Made by a program: the position numbers and the translations under genes
Notes under the pieces: generated by a model
What the model was told of the DNA's origin: nothing
Database searches by the model: none
Seen by the model: only the letters and a program-made list of their open reading frames with translations
Shown here: one piece after another, positions 7,967-15,952 of the stretch
Numbering within the stretch: the first letter of the stretch is position 1
Layout of the letters: the number at the start of each line of letters is the position of its first letter
Source: Eubacteriaceae bacterium
Lineage (GTDB): Bacteria; Bacillota; Clostridia; Lachnospirales; Lachnospiraceae
Length of the DNA: 64,000 nt
Assembly: GCA_910574015.1 (NCBI GenBank)
Contig: CAJSYQ010000001.1
Location: 62,001 to 126,000, forward strand
Direction: 5' to 3'

Positions 7967-8871
7967 TATCCCTTTTTCTGAAAACAGTGATTTAGCACCC
8001 GGGCCAGATCCCTGCTGATACGGGCAACGGATTCATCAATGTTTTTGGGCGTCACCATGATACTCCCTGTCTCCTCTGTGAGAACTTCCTTTAAAAACTG
8101 TTCAATCTCGTTTTCCGAGTATCCCTGCTTCTCCAATACGCTCTCCAGATGATCCCCGATGATGGTCTCCGCATCCACCACAGTGGGAACACCAATGGCC
8201 ACCACTGGCACGCCCAGAGTCTCCCTGGTAAGCTCCCGACGGCGGTTCCCCACACCCGCCCCCGGTGCGATACCGGTATCGGTGATCTGCACGGTGGTAC
8301 ACAGTCTCTTAACACTGCGGGAGGCAAGAGCGTCCACCACGATAACCAGATCCGGCTTTGTCTTGCGGATCACACTCTCCAGTATCTCACTTGTCTCCAT
8401 GCCGGTCTGTGCCATAACTCCCGGAGCGATGGCACTGACACAGCCATAGTCATTCTGCTCCATAAATTCCTCGCCCAATTCCTGGCGCAGATGTCTGGTG
8501 ATAAACAGGTGGTCCGTCATCTTCGGGCCGACGGAATCCGATGTCACCTCCCGGTTTCCAAGGCCCACAATAAGCACACATTTCTGCCTCATGTCCTGTA
8601 TCATTTTCTCCAGCTGTTCACATATACACAGCAGCAGCGGCTCCCGATCCGCTTCATTATCCAAAAAGAGACTGGATTCAATCGTAATATAAGTCCCCTT
8701 CGGCTTCTTCATCGCCCGGCTGCCCGCATCATCCCGGATCTTCACCATGGTGATCTCCGCCTGTCCGTCCACACAGCTCTTCTTCTCCAGTACCACCCCC
8801 TGTACTTCAACATGATTGCGGGGAAAGCTCTCCCTGGCCTCCAGTGCCAGATCCGTCCTTTTTTCTGACAT
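7963..8871 (-). CDS. gpr: Spore germination protease GPR
   Basis: An aspartate-type endopeptidase (A25 family) that degrades small acid-soluble spore proteins at germination. The 302-residue protein contains the conserved TDLALEARESF, VLIVGLGNREVTSDSVGPKM, VSAIAPGVMAQTGMET, VIVVDALASRSVKRLCTTVQITDTGIAPGAGVGNRR and IGVPTVVDAETI stretches. TDLALEA, where the zymogen is processed in Bacillus, begins at residue 6, so any propeptide is about five residues. The start region is a near tandem duplication of GAGAGGATGT; the upstream copy supplies the ribosome binding site. Together with spoIIP it forms a typical sporulation block. Confidence 0.95.
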   Translation of the reverse strand: MSEKRTDLALEARESFPRNHVEVQGVVLEKKSCVDGQAEITMVKIRDDAGSRAMKKPKGTYITIESSLFLDNEADREPLLLCICEQLEKMIQDMRQKCVLIVGLGNREVTSDSVGPKMTDHLFITRHLRQELGEEFMEQNDYGCVSAIAPGVMAQTGMETSEILESVIRKTKPDLVIVVDALASRSVKRLCTTVQITDTGIAPGAGVGNRRRELTRETLGVPVVAIGVPTVVDAETIIGDHLESVLEKQGYSENEIEQFLKEVLTEETGSIMVTPKNIDESVARISRDLARVLNHCFQKKGY

Positions 8872-8966
8872 CCTCTCTCACATCCTCTCGTTAAAACGCA
8901 GCATTGTCTGTATTCAGTATGTGCAGAAAGAAATTATTTTATCGCAGGGAATCTGAAAAAAACCAC

Positions 8967-8995
8967 TTGACACGAAACACAATATGTACTATGAT
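8967..8995 (+). promoter_or_regulatory. Promoter of rpsT
   Basis: TTGACA and TATGAT with 17-base spacing, a near-consensus sigma-A promoter. It gives a leader of roughly 75 bases before the TTG start. Confidence 0.85.
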
Positions 8996-9075
8996 AAACA
9001 GGTATGTTTGTGCTGACGTTCCGTGTCCGGACAGCACATTGTAATATTGAACCAAATACGATGGAGGTGCTAGAA

Positions 9076-9336
9076 TTGGCAAATATCAAATCTGCAAAAA
9101 AAAGAATCCTTGTCTCTGAAAAGAAGGCTGCAAGAAATAAGTCGATCCGTTCCAGAGTGAAGACGGCGATCAAAAAAGTAGACGCTGCAATCAAGGCAAA
9201 TGACAAGGCAGCTGCACAGACCGCTCTGAAAGCCGCTATTTCAGAACTTGACAGCGCTACCAGAAAGGGTATCTATCACAAGAATACCTGTGCAAGAAAA
9301 GTTTCCAGATTAACCGTTGCAGTAAACAAACTGTAA
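9076..9336 (+). CDS. rpsT: 30S ribosomal protein S20
   Basis: A small basic ribosomal protein that binds 16S rRNA in the body of the 30S subunit. The 86-residue product (Met/Leu)-ANIKSAKKRILVSEKKAARN through KGIYHKNTCARKVSRLTVAVN is the full family. The start is TTG at 9076, chosen because GGAGGTG sits seven bases upstream and because S20 begins with ANIKSA; the longer ATG frame from 9004 would add an unrelated extension. TTG starts are known for S20 in other bacteria. The gene is monocistronic with a strong promoter and terminator. Confidence 0.96.
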   Translation: MANIKSAKKRILVSEKKAARNKSIRSRVKTAIKKVDAAIKANDKAAAQTALKAAISELDSATRKGIYHKNTCARKVSRLTVAVNKL

Positions 9337-9412
9337 GAAATCTGCATGTAGAGGGCAGTCGTACTGCAACTACAATTCTACCCGTCGAATATTATAGATC
9401 AGATTACTGACT

Positions 9413-9444
9413 AGGCGATACCTGTTTCGGTGTCGCCTTTTATT
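9413..9444 (+). terminator. Intrinsic terminator of rpsT
   Basis: AGGCGATACC, TGTTTC loop, GGTGTCGCCT and a T-rich tail (TTTTATTTT). The stem has about ten base pairs, including one G-U. Confidence 0.85.
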
Positions 9445-9486
9445 TTACTCCCAATAAGCAGAAAAAGTCAAGAAATATAACAGTTT

Positions 9487-9516
9487 TTGACATTGTTGTT
9501 TCATGCCATATATAGT
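9487..9516 (+). promoter_or_regulatory. Promoter of the GH43 gene
   Basis: TTGACA followed by TATAGT at 18 bases (or TATATA at 16), about 60 bases before the start codon. Confidence 0.65.
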
Positions 9517-9573
9517 AAAATAGGAATATTAAAAAACATAATTAACACTATATCATGAAAGGAGCATGAACAT

Positions 9574-12500
9574 ATGCGCAAAAACAAATTACTAGCCGGA
9601 ATCCTTGCCGCAGCACTCGTTGTGACATCATTCCCGGCTTCTCTGCTCCCGGCTGACAAGGCAGGGGCGGCAGAGACTGTGACACCGGTGGAAACTACGA
9701 TTCCAAAAACCGAAGTCTCCAACCCAATCCTTCCGGAAGGCAGCGAGGGCCTTCTTCCTTACGGGGGCGATCCTTCCGTACTGATCGATGGAGATACCCT
9801 CTATCTGTATACCGGCCGGGATTCCTCCAAGAGCGAGGGCTATTATATGCTGGACTGGCAGTGCTATTCCACCAAAGATCTGAAAACATGGAAAAACGAG
9901 GGCGTGATCATGAGCGCCGACAAAAATTCCATCACCTGGGCAAAGACCGGCACCGACGCCTGGGCAGGTCAGATCGAGAAGTACAATAACAAATACTATT
10001 TCTATTACTGTACCTGGGATGCAACATCAGAAGGCCAGCAGTCCATCGGCGTGGCCGTGGCAGACAAGCCGACAGGACCCTTTACGGATATCGGCAAGCC
10101 GCTGGTAAAGGGAACTACTACCAACAACACATCCGGCAGCTGGAGCAATTTTAACGATATCGATCCTACTGTATGGGTGGAAACAGATGAACAGGGCGTG
10201 GAACACCGTTATCTCTGCTGGGGTAACAATAAGCTCTTTATCTGTGAATTAAATGAAGATATGATCTCCATTAAAGATGTGAATAAAGACGGAGCAATCA
10301 CATTTGGAGTTCAGACTGACGGAGCAGATTCAAAAACAGCAGATATTATTGAAAAAAATGTTGCTGGTATGAATTTCACTGAGGCGCCATGGATCTACCG
10401 CCGGAAAGATGCGGAGGGAAAACCCACGGGACAATATTATATTTTCTATGCCCGCAACTGGCGGGAAGAGATGGCATATGCCACCACCGATGACCTGATG
10501 GACGGCAAGCTTACCTACGGCGGTCAGTTAATGCCCCCTACCGCCACCTCAAATACAAACCATCCGGCCGTATTTGACTGGAAAGGAAAAACTTATTTTA
10601 TATATCACAATGGCTCCCTGGCGGGAGGAAGCGGTTACCGCCGTACCCCCTGCATTACAGAGCTGCATTTCAATGAGGACGGAAGCATTCCGGCCATCCC
10701 GGAAACTGCCATCGGTATCTGTGAAAGTGAACCCTATAAGCTGTACAATAATAACGCTCTGATCTCCCACCGCAATTTCGTAAATTCCTCTGCGGATGCG
10801 CAGTACCCTTATACGAATATAACCGTGGGTAATTTTGCAGATCCGGATGCAGAGGATGCAGAATGGGCCATCGTAAATGGAAAATCAATTCCTGCAGACG
10901 GAAATAAGGATGCCTATGTATCCATCCAGTCCAATAATAAGCCCGGCTTATATCTGACGGCTAACGATAATAATATCGTTACTCTCGCACAGGATGTCAA
11001 ATACACCGTGACATCCGATAAAATCTCTGCCGATGCAGAAACGGCAAAGGCTCAGACCTTCCGTACCGTAAAGGGTCTTGACGGTACAGAGAACACCGTT
11101 TCTTTTGAAAGTGTATTAAAGCCCGGCAGCTTCCTTGCACTTCGGGGCGGACAGCTGGTTCTTTCTGACGGCTCCAACGCTGCGGCAGCTACCTTTGCCT
11201 TCACCGGTGAAGCAGCCGTTCCGGCCACCGGTTCCGGTGTGGATGCAAGTATTGAAGCTCTCACCGCGGGGGACTATAAAGTAGAGACCAGCGGCGACAC
11301 TTACTCCATGACCGTTCCCTTTGAGACGAATACGGTTATCGTTGACTTCAAGCTGAAGGACAAACTGGCCTATGCCATGGTTGACGATGTAAGAACACTC
11401 AGCACAGATACGGTATATATTCCCTTATCGGGCATGATAACAGAGAAACCAATGACCGTTTTTGCCGCTGACGGCAAGACAAAAAAAGAATACACGATAA
11501 AAATAACAAGATCCAAACCTGCCAACTCCGTTCCGGTCTATAACACAGAACTGTTCAAGACCTTTACCTTTGACGACCAGACAAATGGCGCGGCAGCCGT
11601 AACAAAAGCATTTCCACCTGCTGCTGTAACGGATCCTTCCTATAGCTATGTAGAAGGGAAAAATGGAAAAGCGATACATTTGAACGGCAGCTATGGATTG
11701 AAACTCTGCGATGCTGCAGGTCTTGGATCAAATTATTCCATCTCCTACTGGATGAAACCAGATTCCATCAAAACAAATGTGGATCCTACCCTTGCCGCAG
11801 GTCTCTTCAGCCCGGAATACTGGCTGAACCTGACATTTGGAAGGGCCATCTGGTCCAAAGCGAATAATGTCTACATCGATGATGCAGGAACAGTGGCATA
11901 TAAAGAAAATGAGTGGCAGCATGTAACATTGACAGTAGAGGGTTCATCTGCTAAACTTTATGTAAATGGAGAGATGACAAATCAGGGCACCGTTGCATCG
12001 GATATTATGAAACAGAACGGCGCTGTCATCTATTTTGGTGTCAACGCATGGGATGCCTACTTCGAAGGGGCTCTGGACGAGGTTGCTATCTTTAACCGCA
12101 TCCTGTCCGCCGATGAAATCCAGTCCATCGCCTATGAAGCAACCGATGTAACTACCATCGGCGCCACCAAGGATCCAAACGCACCGGCGAATCCTTCACC
12201 AGTACCTCCCACAATGGCTCCTCCGACGAATTCTCCGGTTCCGTCACCTTCTACTGACACTGCTTCTGTTAAAAAAGTGACAGTAAAAGCTGCCGAACAG
12301 AAACCGGGAACAAAAACGGTATATTTGAAGAAAGGCGGGAAGGTAACACTGTCTGCCACAGTGACGGGAACAGGAAAATTCAGCAAATCCGTTACCTGGA
12401 AATCTTCTAAAACAAAGGTTGCCACCGTATCCTCCAAAGGCGTTGTCAAAGCGAAAGCTGCTGGTACTGCCAAGATTACGGCAGTCTCTAAAACCGACAA

Positions 12501-12786
12501 GGCAAAGAAGGCTTCCATTACAGTGAAAGTCTCCAAAAAGGCAGTGAAAAACAAAAAGCTGAAATTGAAGGCCTCCAAGAAGAGTCTGAAAAAAGGCAAG
12601 ACCTATACCGTAGGCATTAAGGCCATCACAAAGAAAACAACAGATGCCGTAACCTTTAAGAGTAACAAGAAGGCAACTGTCTCTGTGGATAAATTCGGCG
12701 TCGTTAAGGCAAAGAAAAAGGGCAAGGCCGTAATTACCGTGAAATGTGGTAAAAAGAAAGCCAAGCTCACCATTACAGTAAAATAA
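9574..12786 (+). CDS. Secreted multidomain glycoside hydrolase family 43 protein
   Basis: A 1070-residue secreted enzyme, likely an arabinanase, arabinofuranosidase or xylosidase. The signal peptide MRKNKLLAGILAAALVVTSF ends near residue 31. The GH43 catalytic triad is visible: base Asp66 (YGGDPSVL), Asp197 (FNDIDPTVW) and acid Glu270 (NFTEAPWIY). Residues about 430-545 look like a carbohydrate-binding beta-trefoil-type module. A cadherin-like stretch follows (about 550-650). A LamG/concanavalin-like domain (about 665-850) includes SISYWMKP, WQHVTLTVEG and DEVAIFNRILSADEI. A proline-rich linker then leads to two lysine-rich Big2 domains (VATVSSKGVVKAKAAGTAKITA; VSVDKFGVVKAKKKGKAVITV). There is no sortase motif; the basic tail could hold it at the wall. 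GGAG lies upstream of the ATG. Exact substrate is not determinable. Confidence 0.9.
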   Translation: MRKNKLLAGILAAALVVTSFPASLLPADKAGAAETVTPVETTIPKTEVSNPILPEGSEGLLPYGGDPSVLIDGDTLYLYTGRDSSKSEGYYMLDWQCYSTKDLKTWKNEGVIMSADKNSITWAKTGTDAWAGQIEKYNNKYYFYYCTWDATSEGQQSIGVAVADKPTGPFTDIGKPLVKGTTTNNTSGSWSNFNDIDPTVWVETDEQGVEHRYLCWGNNKLFICELNEDMISIKDVNKDGAITFGVQTDGADSKTADIIEKNVAGMNFTEAPWIYRRKDAEGKPTGQYYIFYARNWREEMAYATTDDLMDGKLTYGGQLMPPTATSNTNHPAVFDWKGKTYFIYHNGSLAGGSGYRRTPCITELHFNEDGSIPAIPETAIGICESEPYKLYNNNALISHRNFVNSSADAQYPYTNITVGNFADPDAEDAEWAIVNGKSIPADGNKDAYVSIQSNNKPGLYLTANDNNIVTLAQDVKYTVTSDKISADAETAKAQTFRTVKGLDGTENTVSFESVLKPGSFLALRGGQLVLSDGSNAAAATFAFTGEAAVPATGSGVDASIEALTAGDYKVETSGDTYSMTVPFETNTVIVDFKLKDKLAYAMVDDVRTLSTDTVYIPLSGMITEKPMTVFAADGKTKKEYTIKITRSKPANSVPVYNTELFKTFTFDDQTNGAAAVTKAFPPAAVTDPSYSYVEGKNGKAIHLNGSYGLKLCDAAGLGSNYSISYWMKPDSIKTNVDPTLAAGLFSPEYWLNLTFGRAIWSKANNVYIDDAGTVAYKENEWQHVTLTVEGSSAKLYVNGEMTNQGTVASDIMKQNGAVIYFGVNAWDAYFEGALDEVAIFNRILSADEIQSIAYEATDVTTIGATKDPNAPANPSPVPPTMAPPTNSPVPSPSTDTASVKKVTVKAAEQKPGTKTVYLKKGGKVTLSATVTGTGKFSKSVTWKSSKTKVATVSSKGVVKAKAAGTAKITAVSKTDKAKKASITVKVSKKAVKNKKLKLKASKKSLKKGKTYTVGIKAITKKTTDAVTFKSNKKATVSVDKFGVVKAKKKGKAVITVKCGKKKAKLTITVK

Positions 12787-12810
12787 TATCTGGAAAATGG
12801 GGGGACACAA

Positions 12811-13293
12811 GTGAAAAAACAGAATTACCTTTCCTGGGATCAGTATTTTATGGGAATCGCCATGCTCTCTTCTATGAGGAGCAAGGATCCCAATACAAGC
12901 GTTGGAGCCTGCATCGTGGGCAATGACAACAAAATACTCTCTGTGGGCTACAATGGAATGCCCCAGGGCTGCTCCGATGATGAATATCCCTGGGAACGTG
13001 ATGCGGAAGATCCCCTTGACACCAAATATCTATTTGTCTGTCATGCGGAGCTGAATGCCCTCCTGAATTATACGGGAACCAACCTGAGCGGTTCCCGTAT
13101 CTACACAACACTCTTCCCCTGTAACGAGTGCACGAAAGCACTCATTCAGTCCGGGATCAAAGAGGTTGTCTATATGGAAGACAAATATCAGGACACCCCT
13201 TCTGTCATGGCAGCCAAGCGCATGATGAAATCTGCCGGTATCCTGTATCGGCAATATGAAGGTAATGGAAATGATATTGAACTTTCCCTATAA
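12811..13293 (+). CDS. Deoxycytidylate (dCMP) deaminase family protein
   Basis: A cytosolic zinc deaminase converting dCMP to dUMP for thymidylate synthesis. The 160-residue protein has the zinc site VCHAELNAL and PCNECTKAL, plus DPNTSVGACIV and GYNGMPQGCSD typical of dCMP deaminases. The start is GTG at 12811 after GGGGGGA. It begins 24 bases after the GH43 stop with no terminator between, so it may be partly read from the GH43 promoter although the functions are unrelated. ComEB-type competence proteins share this fold. The catalytic family is well supported; dCMP as substrate is likely. Confidence 0.9.
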   Translation: MKKQNYLSWDQYFMGIAMLSSMRSKDPNTSVGACIVGNDNKILSVGYNGMPQGCSDDEYPWERDAEDPLDTKYLFVCHAELNALLNYTGTNLSGSRIYTTLFPCNECTKALIQSGIKEVVYMEDKYQDTPSVMAAKRMMKSAGILYRQYEGNGNDIELSL

Positions 13294-13325
13294 AATCCCA
13301 GATATGTATTATTATATTCAAAAAT

Positions 13326-13356
13326 CTCCCGGCATTTGTCCGGGAGGTTTTGTTTG
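13326..13356 (+). terminator. Intrinsic terminator after the dCMP deaminase gene
   Basis: CTCCCGG, CATTTG loop, TCCGGGAG and TTTTGTTT. It lies immediately before the next plus-strand gene. Confidence 0.8.
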
Positions 13357-13375
13357 CAAAAGGAGAATCTAACGT

Positions 13376-13903
13376 ATGAATTTTCAAAAACTGGAACAGA
13401 ATATAGTGGATATCGTTACAGAACAACAGTTAAAACTGGGATACCGGCAGGAAAAGGTACGGATCTACTATCCCCTCCTGTCCCTGAACCGGCTTCTCGG
13501 CACAGATCATGATGTCGCCCGGATGAAAACTGCTCTGGCGGCCTTCCGTGACAGAATAAAGGACCGGTACGGTGAAATCGGCATTACGGAGGACAACGGC
13601 CGTTTCTGTATCCTGCTTCCCCCTGTGGGAAATGCATACATTCACCAGTGCGGTGCAGATCATGCCTTTCTGGAGGAACTGATCCACAGAACCGGAAGGC
13701 ACGGCTGCCAGATTGAGGAAGTACTTGATCTGTTCCGCACCTACCATGCCCATATTGAGAAGACAGACCATGGAGAATTTGATTACCTGGCCTATTTTGA
13801 GAATGGAGAGCCGGATCACTTCCGCTACTGCCTGACAGAGGAGCATGACCATGTGATCTATCATCGGTTCACACCGGAAGACTACCTGGATTTCACCCTA
13901 TAA
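13376..13903 (+). CDS. Uncharacterised DUF3877-like protein
   Basis: A 175-residue, probably cytosolic protein with no signal peptide or membrane segment. The N-terminal pattern MNFQKLEQNIVDIVTEQQLK, then YYPLLSLNRLLG, resembles a Lachnospiraceae family I associate with DUF3877. That assignment is from memory. Its C-terminal half is rich in His and acidic residues (HIEKTDHGEFDYLAYFENG, EEHDHVIYHRF). AAAAGGAG precedes the ATG. The 3' end overlaps the convergent aminotransferase gene by 22 bases. No function can be given. Confidence 0.7.
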   Translation: MNFQKLEQNIVDIVTEQQLKLGYRQEKVRIYYPLLSLNRLLGTDHDVARMKTALAAFRDRIKDRYGEIGITEDNGRFCILLPPVGNAYIHQCGADHAFLEELIHRTGRHGCQIEEVLDLFRTYHAHIEKTDHGEFDYLAYFENGEPDHFRYCLTEEHDHVIYHRFTPEDYLDFTL

Positions 13904-15057
13904 TATGCCTCCACACCTTTTTTTAGACGGGCGAGGCCATCCTGTACCCGGTCCCTCTGACATGCGATATTCATCCGCACAAACTGCCGGCCGTCACCGC
14001 CGAATTCCTCCCCCTGGGAGAGATACAGCCCGGTTTCCTTTCTGAGAAAACGGGCGAATTCCGTTGTGTCACCAGGCAGCCGTCCGCAGTGGATCCAGAG
14101 AAGATACGTGGCATCGGTGGAAACGACCCGCAGCTCTGGCAGCTCCTCCTCCAGGAAACGGACTACCAGCTCTTTGTTCTCCTGAAGATACCTCCGCAGC
14201 GCGTCCAGCCAGTCCTTTCCCCTGGTAAAAGCCGCAATGGCTGCCGTCACGGCAAAGACATTCGGTTCCGCTGCCTCATCGGTATTCAACGCCCGCCACA
14301 TCTTATGGCGCAGCACCGGATTGGGAACGATCACAGCCGCCGTCTGCAGTCCCGCCAGATTAAATGTCTTTGTGGGAGCCACACAGCTGATACTGATTCT
14401 GGCACAAGTCTCGGATACAGAGGAAAAAGGAATGTACTCCAGTCCCGGAGCCGTCAGATCACCGTGAATCTCATCGGAAATAACGGTTACATGGTTCGCC
14501 TCACATAATTCACCGATCCGGGCCAGCGTCTCCCGATCCCATATTTTCCCCGCAGGATTCTGTGGATTGCACAGGATCATCAGGGTGGTCTGGGGATCCG
14601 CCAGCTTCTCCTCCAGATCCCCAAAATCCATATGATACTCCTGTCCGTCATAGATCAGCCGGTTTTCCAGGACATTTCTGCCATTGTTGCGGATGCAGTT
14701 AAAGAAGATGCCGTACACCGGAGTCTGTATCAAAACGTTTTCCCCCGGAGTGGTAAGCTTGCGCACCGCACTGGACAGCGCCGGCACCACACCGGTACAA
14801 AATATCAGCCACTCCTTCTGAACCGTCAGATGATGGCGGACCTCCCACCAGTCCATATAAGCGCGATACCATTCTTCCGGCATCACCGTATAACCATATA
14901 TGCCCTGTGCCGCCCTCTCCTTCACTGCATCAATGATCTCTGGTGCCGTCTGAAAATCCATATCGGCCACCCACATGGGCAGTTCGTTCTCCTCCACATC
15001 CCACTTCAGGGAACAAGTGCCCCTGCGGTCTGTGTCCTGGTCAAAATTATACATCAT
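13882..15057 (-). CDS. PatB/MalY-type aminotransferase (probable cystathionine beta-lyase)
   Basis: A PLP-dependent fold-type I enzyme of about 391 residues. Family landmarks are the N-terminal YNFDQDTDRRGTCSLKWD, LPMWVADMDFQTAPEI, GYTVMPEEWY, CNPQNPAGKIWDRETL, VISDEIHGDL and the lysine in SCVAPTKTFNLAGLQ. MalY/PatB proteins cleave cystathionine or cysteine S-conjugates and can moonlight as regulators. ATG 15057 is chosen because GGAGG lies nine bases upstream; the GTG at 15066 is too close to the site. It follows the DUF3737 gene by 21 bases in the same direction, so both are probably co-transcribed with the GH3 gene. Confidence 0.88.
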   Translation of the reverse strand: MMYNFDQDTDRRGTCSLKWDVEENELPMWVADMDFQTAPEIIDAVKERAAQGIYGYTVMPEEWYRAYMDWWEVRHHLTVQKEWLIFCTGVVPALSSAVRKLTTPGENVLIQTPVYGIFFNCIRNNGRNVLENRLIYDGQEYHMDFGDLEEKLADPQTTLMILCNPQNPAGKIWDRETLARIGELCEANHVTVISDEIHGDLTAPGLEYIPFSSVSETCARISISCVAPTKTFNLAGLQTAAVIVPNPVLRHKMWRALNTDEAAEPNVFAVTAAIAAFTRGKDWLDALRRYLQENKELVVRFLEEELPELRVVSTDATYLLWIHCGRLPGDTTEFARFLRKETGLYLSQGEEFGGDGRQFVRMNIACQRDRVQDGLARLKKGVEAYYRVKSR

Positions 15058-15078
15058 ATCCTTCACGGCCTCCTGTAT

Positions 15079-15939
15079 CTATTTTTCTTCCGCGTCCCTG
15101 CAGACAATCTTTGTCCTGGACGGATCGATCCGGTCACGGTTCAGTATCAGCTCGCCGATATGCTCTGCCCGGATGATGCCCCCCGCCGGATCCATAACGC
15201 TGTCAATGGTATTGGTAATATCCGCCTCCACGGTTGAGTACTCAAAGGCCAGTGTCGTATTCAGCAGCTTGCAGTCCTTCATCACAAGATTCTCGATATA
15301 ACACATTCCCTGCAGGCTCTCCACCGTGCAGTGGATCAGTGTGAGATTTTTCGCATTCCAGCCCAGATATTCCCCGGATATAAAGGAGTCGTATACCGTG
15401 ACATTCTCCGTATTCCAGAAAGCATCCCTGGAAATCAGCTTTGAATTGCGGATCTCTACATTTTTTGCCCCGTCAAAGGAATAATTTCCGGTAAGAGTAA
15501 GCCCGTCAATGCTCATATCCGTGCTGTTCATGGCAAAGTAATCACCTCTGGCTGTCACGTTCTCCATTATCACATGCCGGCAGTGCCAAAGAGTCTCCTC
15601 CGCACGGGAAAGAGTGACGTTTCTCATCTGCAGTTCATCACACCGCCGGAAGTTTTTAGGGGCGTCTACCACACAATCACGGATTCTGATATCATCGGTA
15701 TACCATACGCCGGCACGCGCCATCTCAAACCATACACAATCTCTCATCTGTATATTTTTGCTGTACCAGAGAGGATATTTCCACTGAAACAGACAGTGAT
15801 CCAGTTCAATGTTCCGGCTCTCTTTCAGGGGGGATTCCCCATCCGCGAAGGTACTGTCAATAATGAGCGTATCCGCCGCCTTAAATAACGCCCGCTCTCC
15901 TGTCAGGAATTCCTGTCTTATCTCCTTTTTCACATCCAT
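15079..15939 (-). CDS. DUF3737 family protein (right-handed beta-helix)
   Basis: A 286-residue protein without signal peptide. It is built from about a dozen short repeats of the type (N/D)(I/V)xIxxCxV, for example NIQMRDCVWFEMARAG, DIRIRDCVVDAPKNFRRCDE, NVTVYDSFISGEYLGWNAKN and NLVMKDCKLLNTTLAFEYS. This repeat pattern gives a parallel beta-helix and matches DUF3737. The C-terminus (EHIGELILNRDRIDPSRTKI) departs from it. Function is unknown. It sits between a GH3 enzyme and a PatB-type aminotransferase on one strand with gaps of 13 and 21 bases, suggesting one operon. Confidence 0.8.
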   Translation of the reverse strand: MDVKKEIRQEFLTGERALFKAADTLIIDSTFADGESPLKESRNIELDHCLFQWKYPLWYSKNIQMRDCVWFEMARAGVWYTDDIRIRDCVVDAPKNFRRCDELQMRNVTLSRAEETLWHCRHVIMENVTARGDYFAMNSTDMSIDGLTLTGNYSFDGAKNVEIRNSKLISRDAFWNTENVTVYDSFISGEYLGWNAKNLTLIHCTVESLQGMCYIENLVMKDCKLLNTTLAFEYSTVEADITNTIDSVMDPAGGIIRAEHIGELILNRDRIDPSRTKIVCRDAEEK

Positions 15940-15952
15940 CTTACACCTTTCC

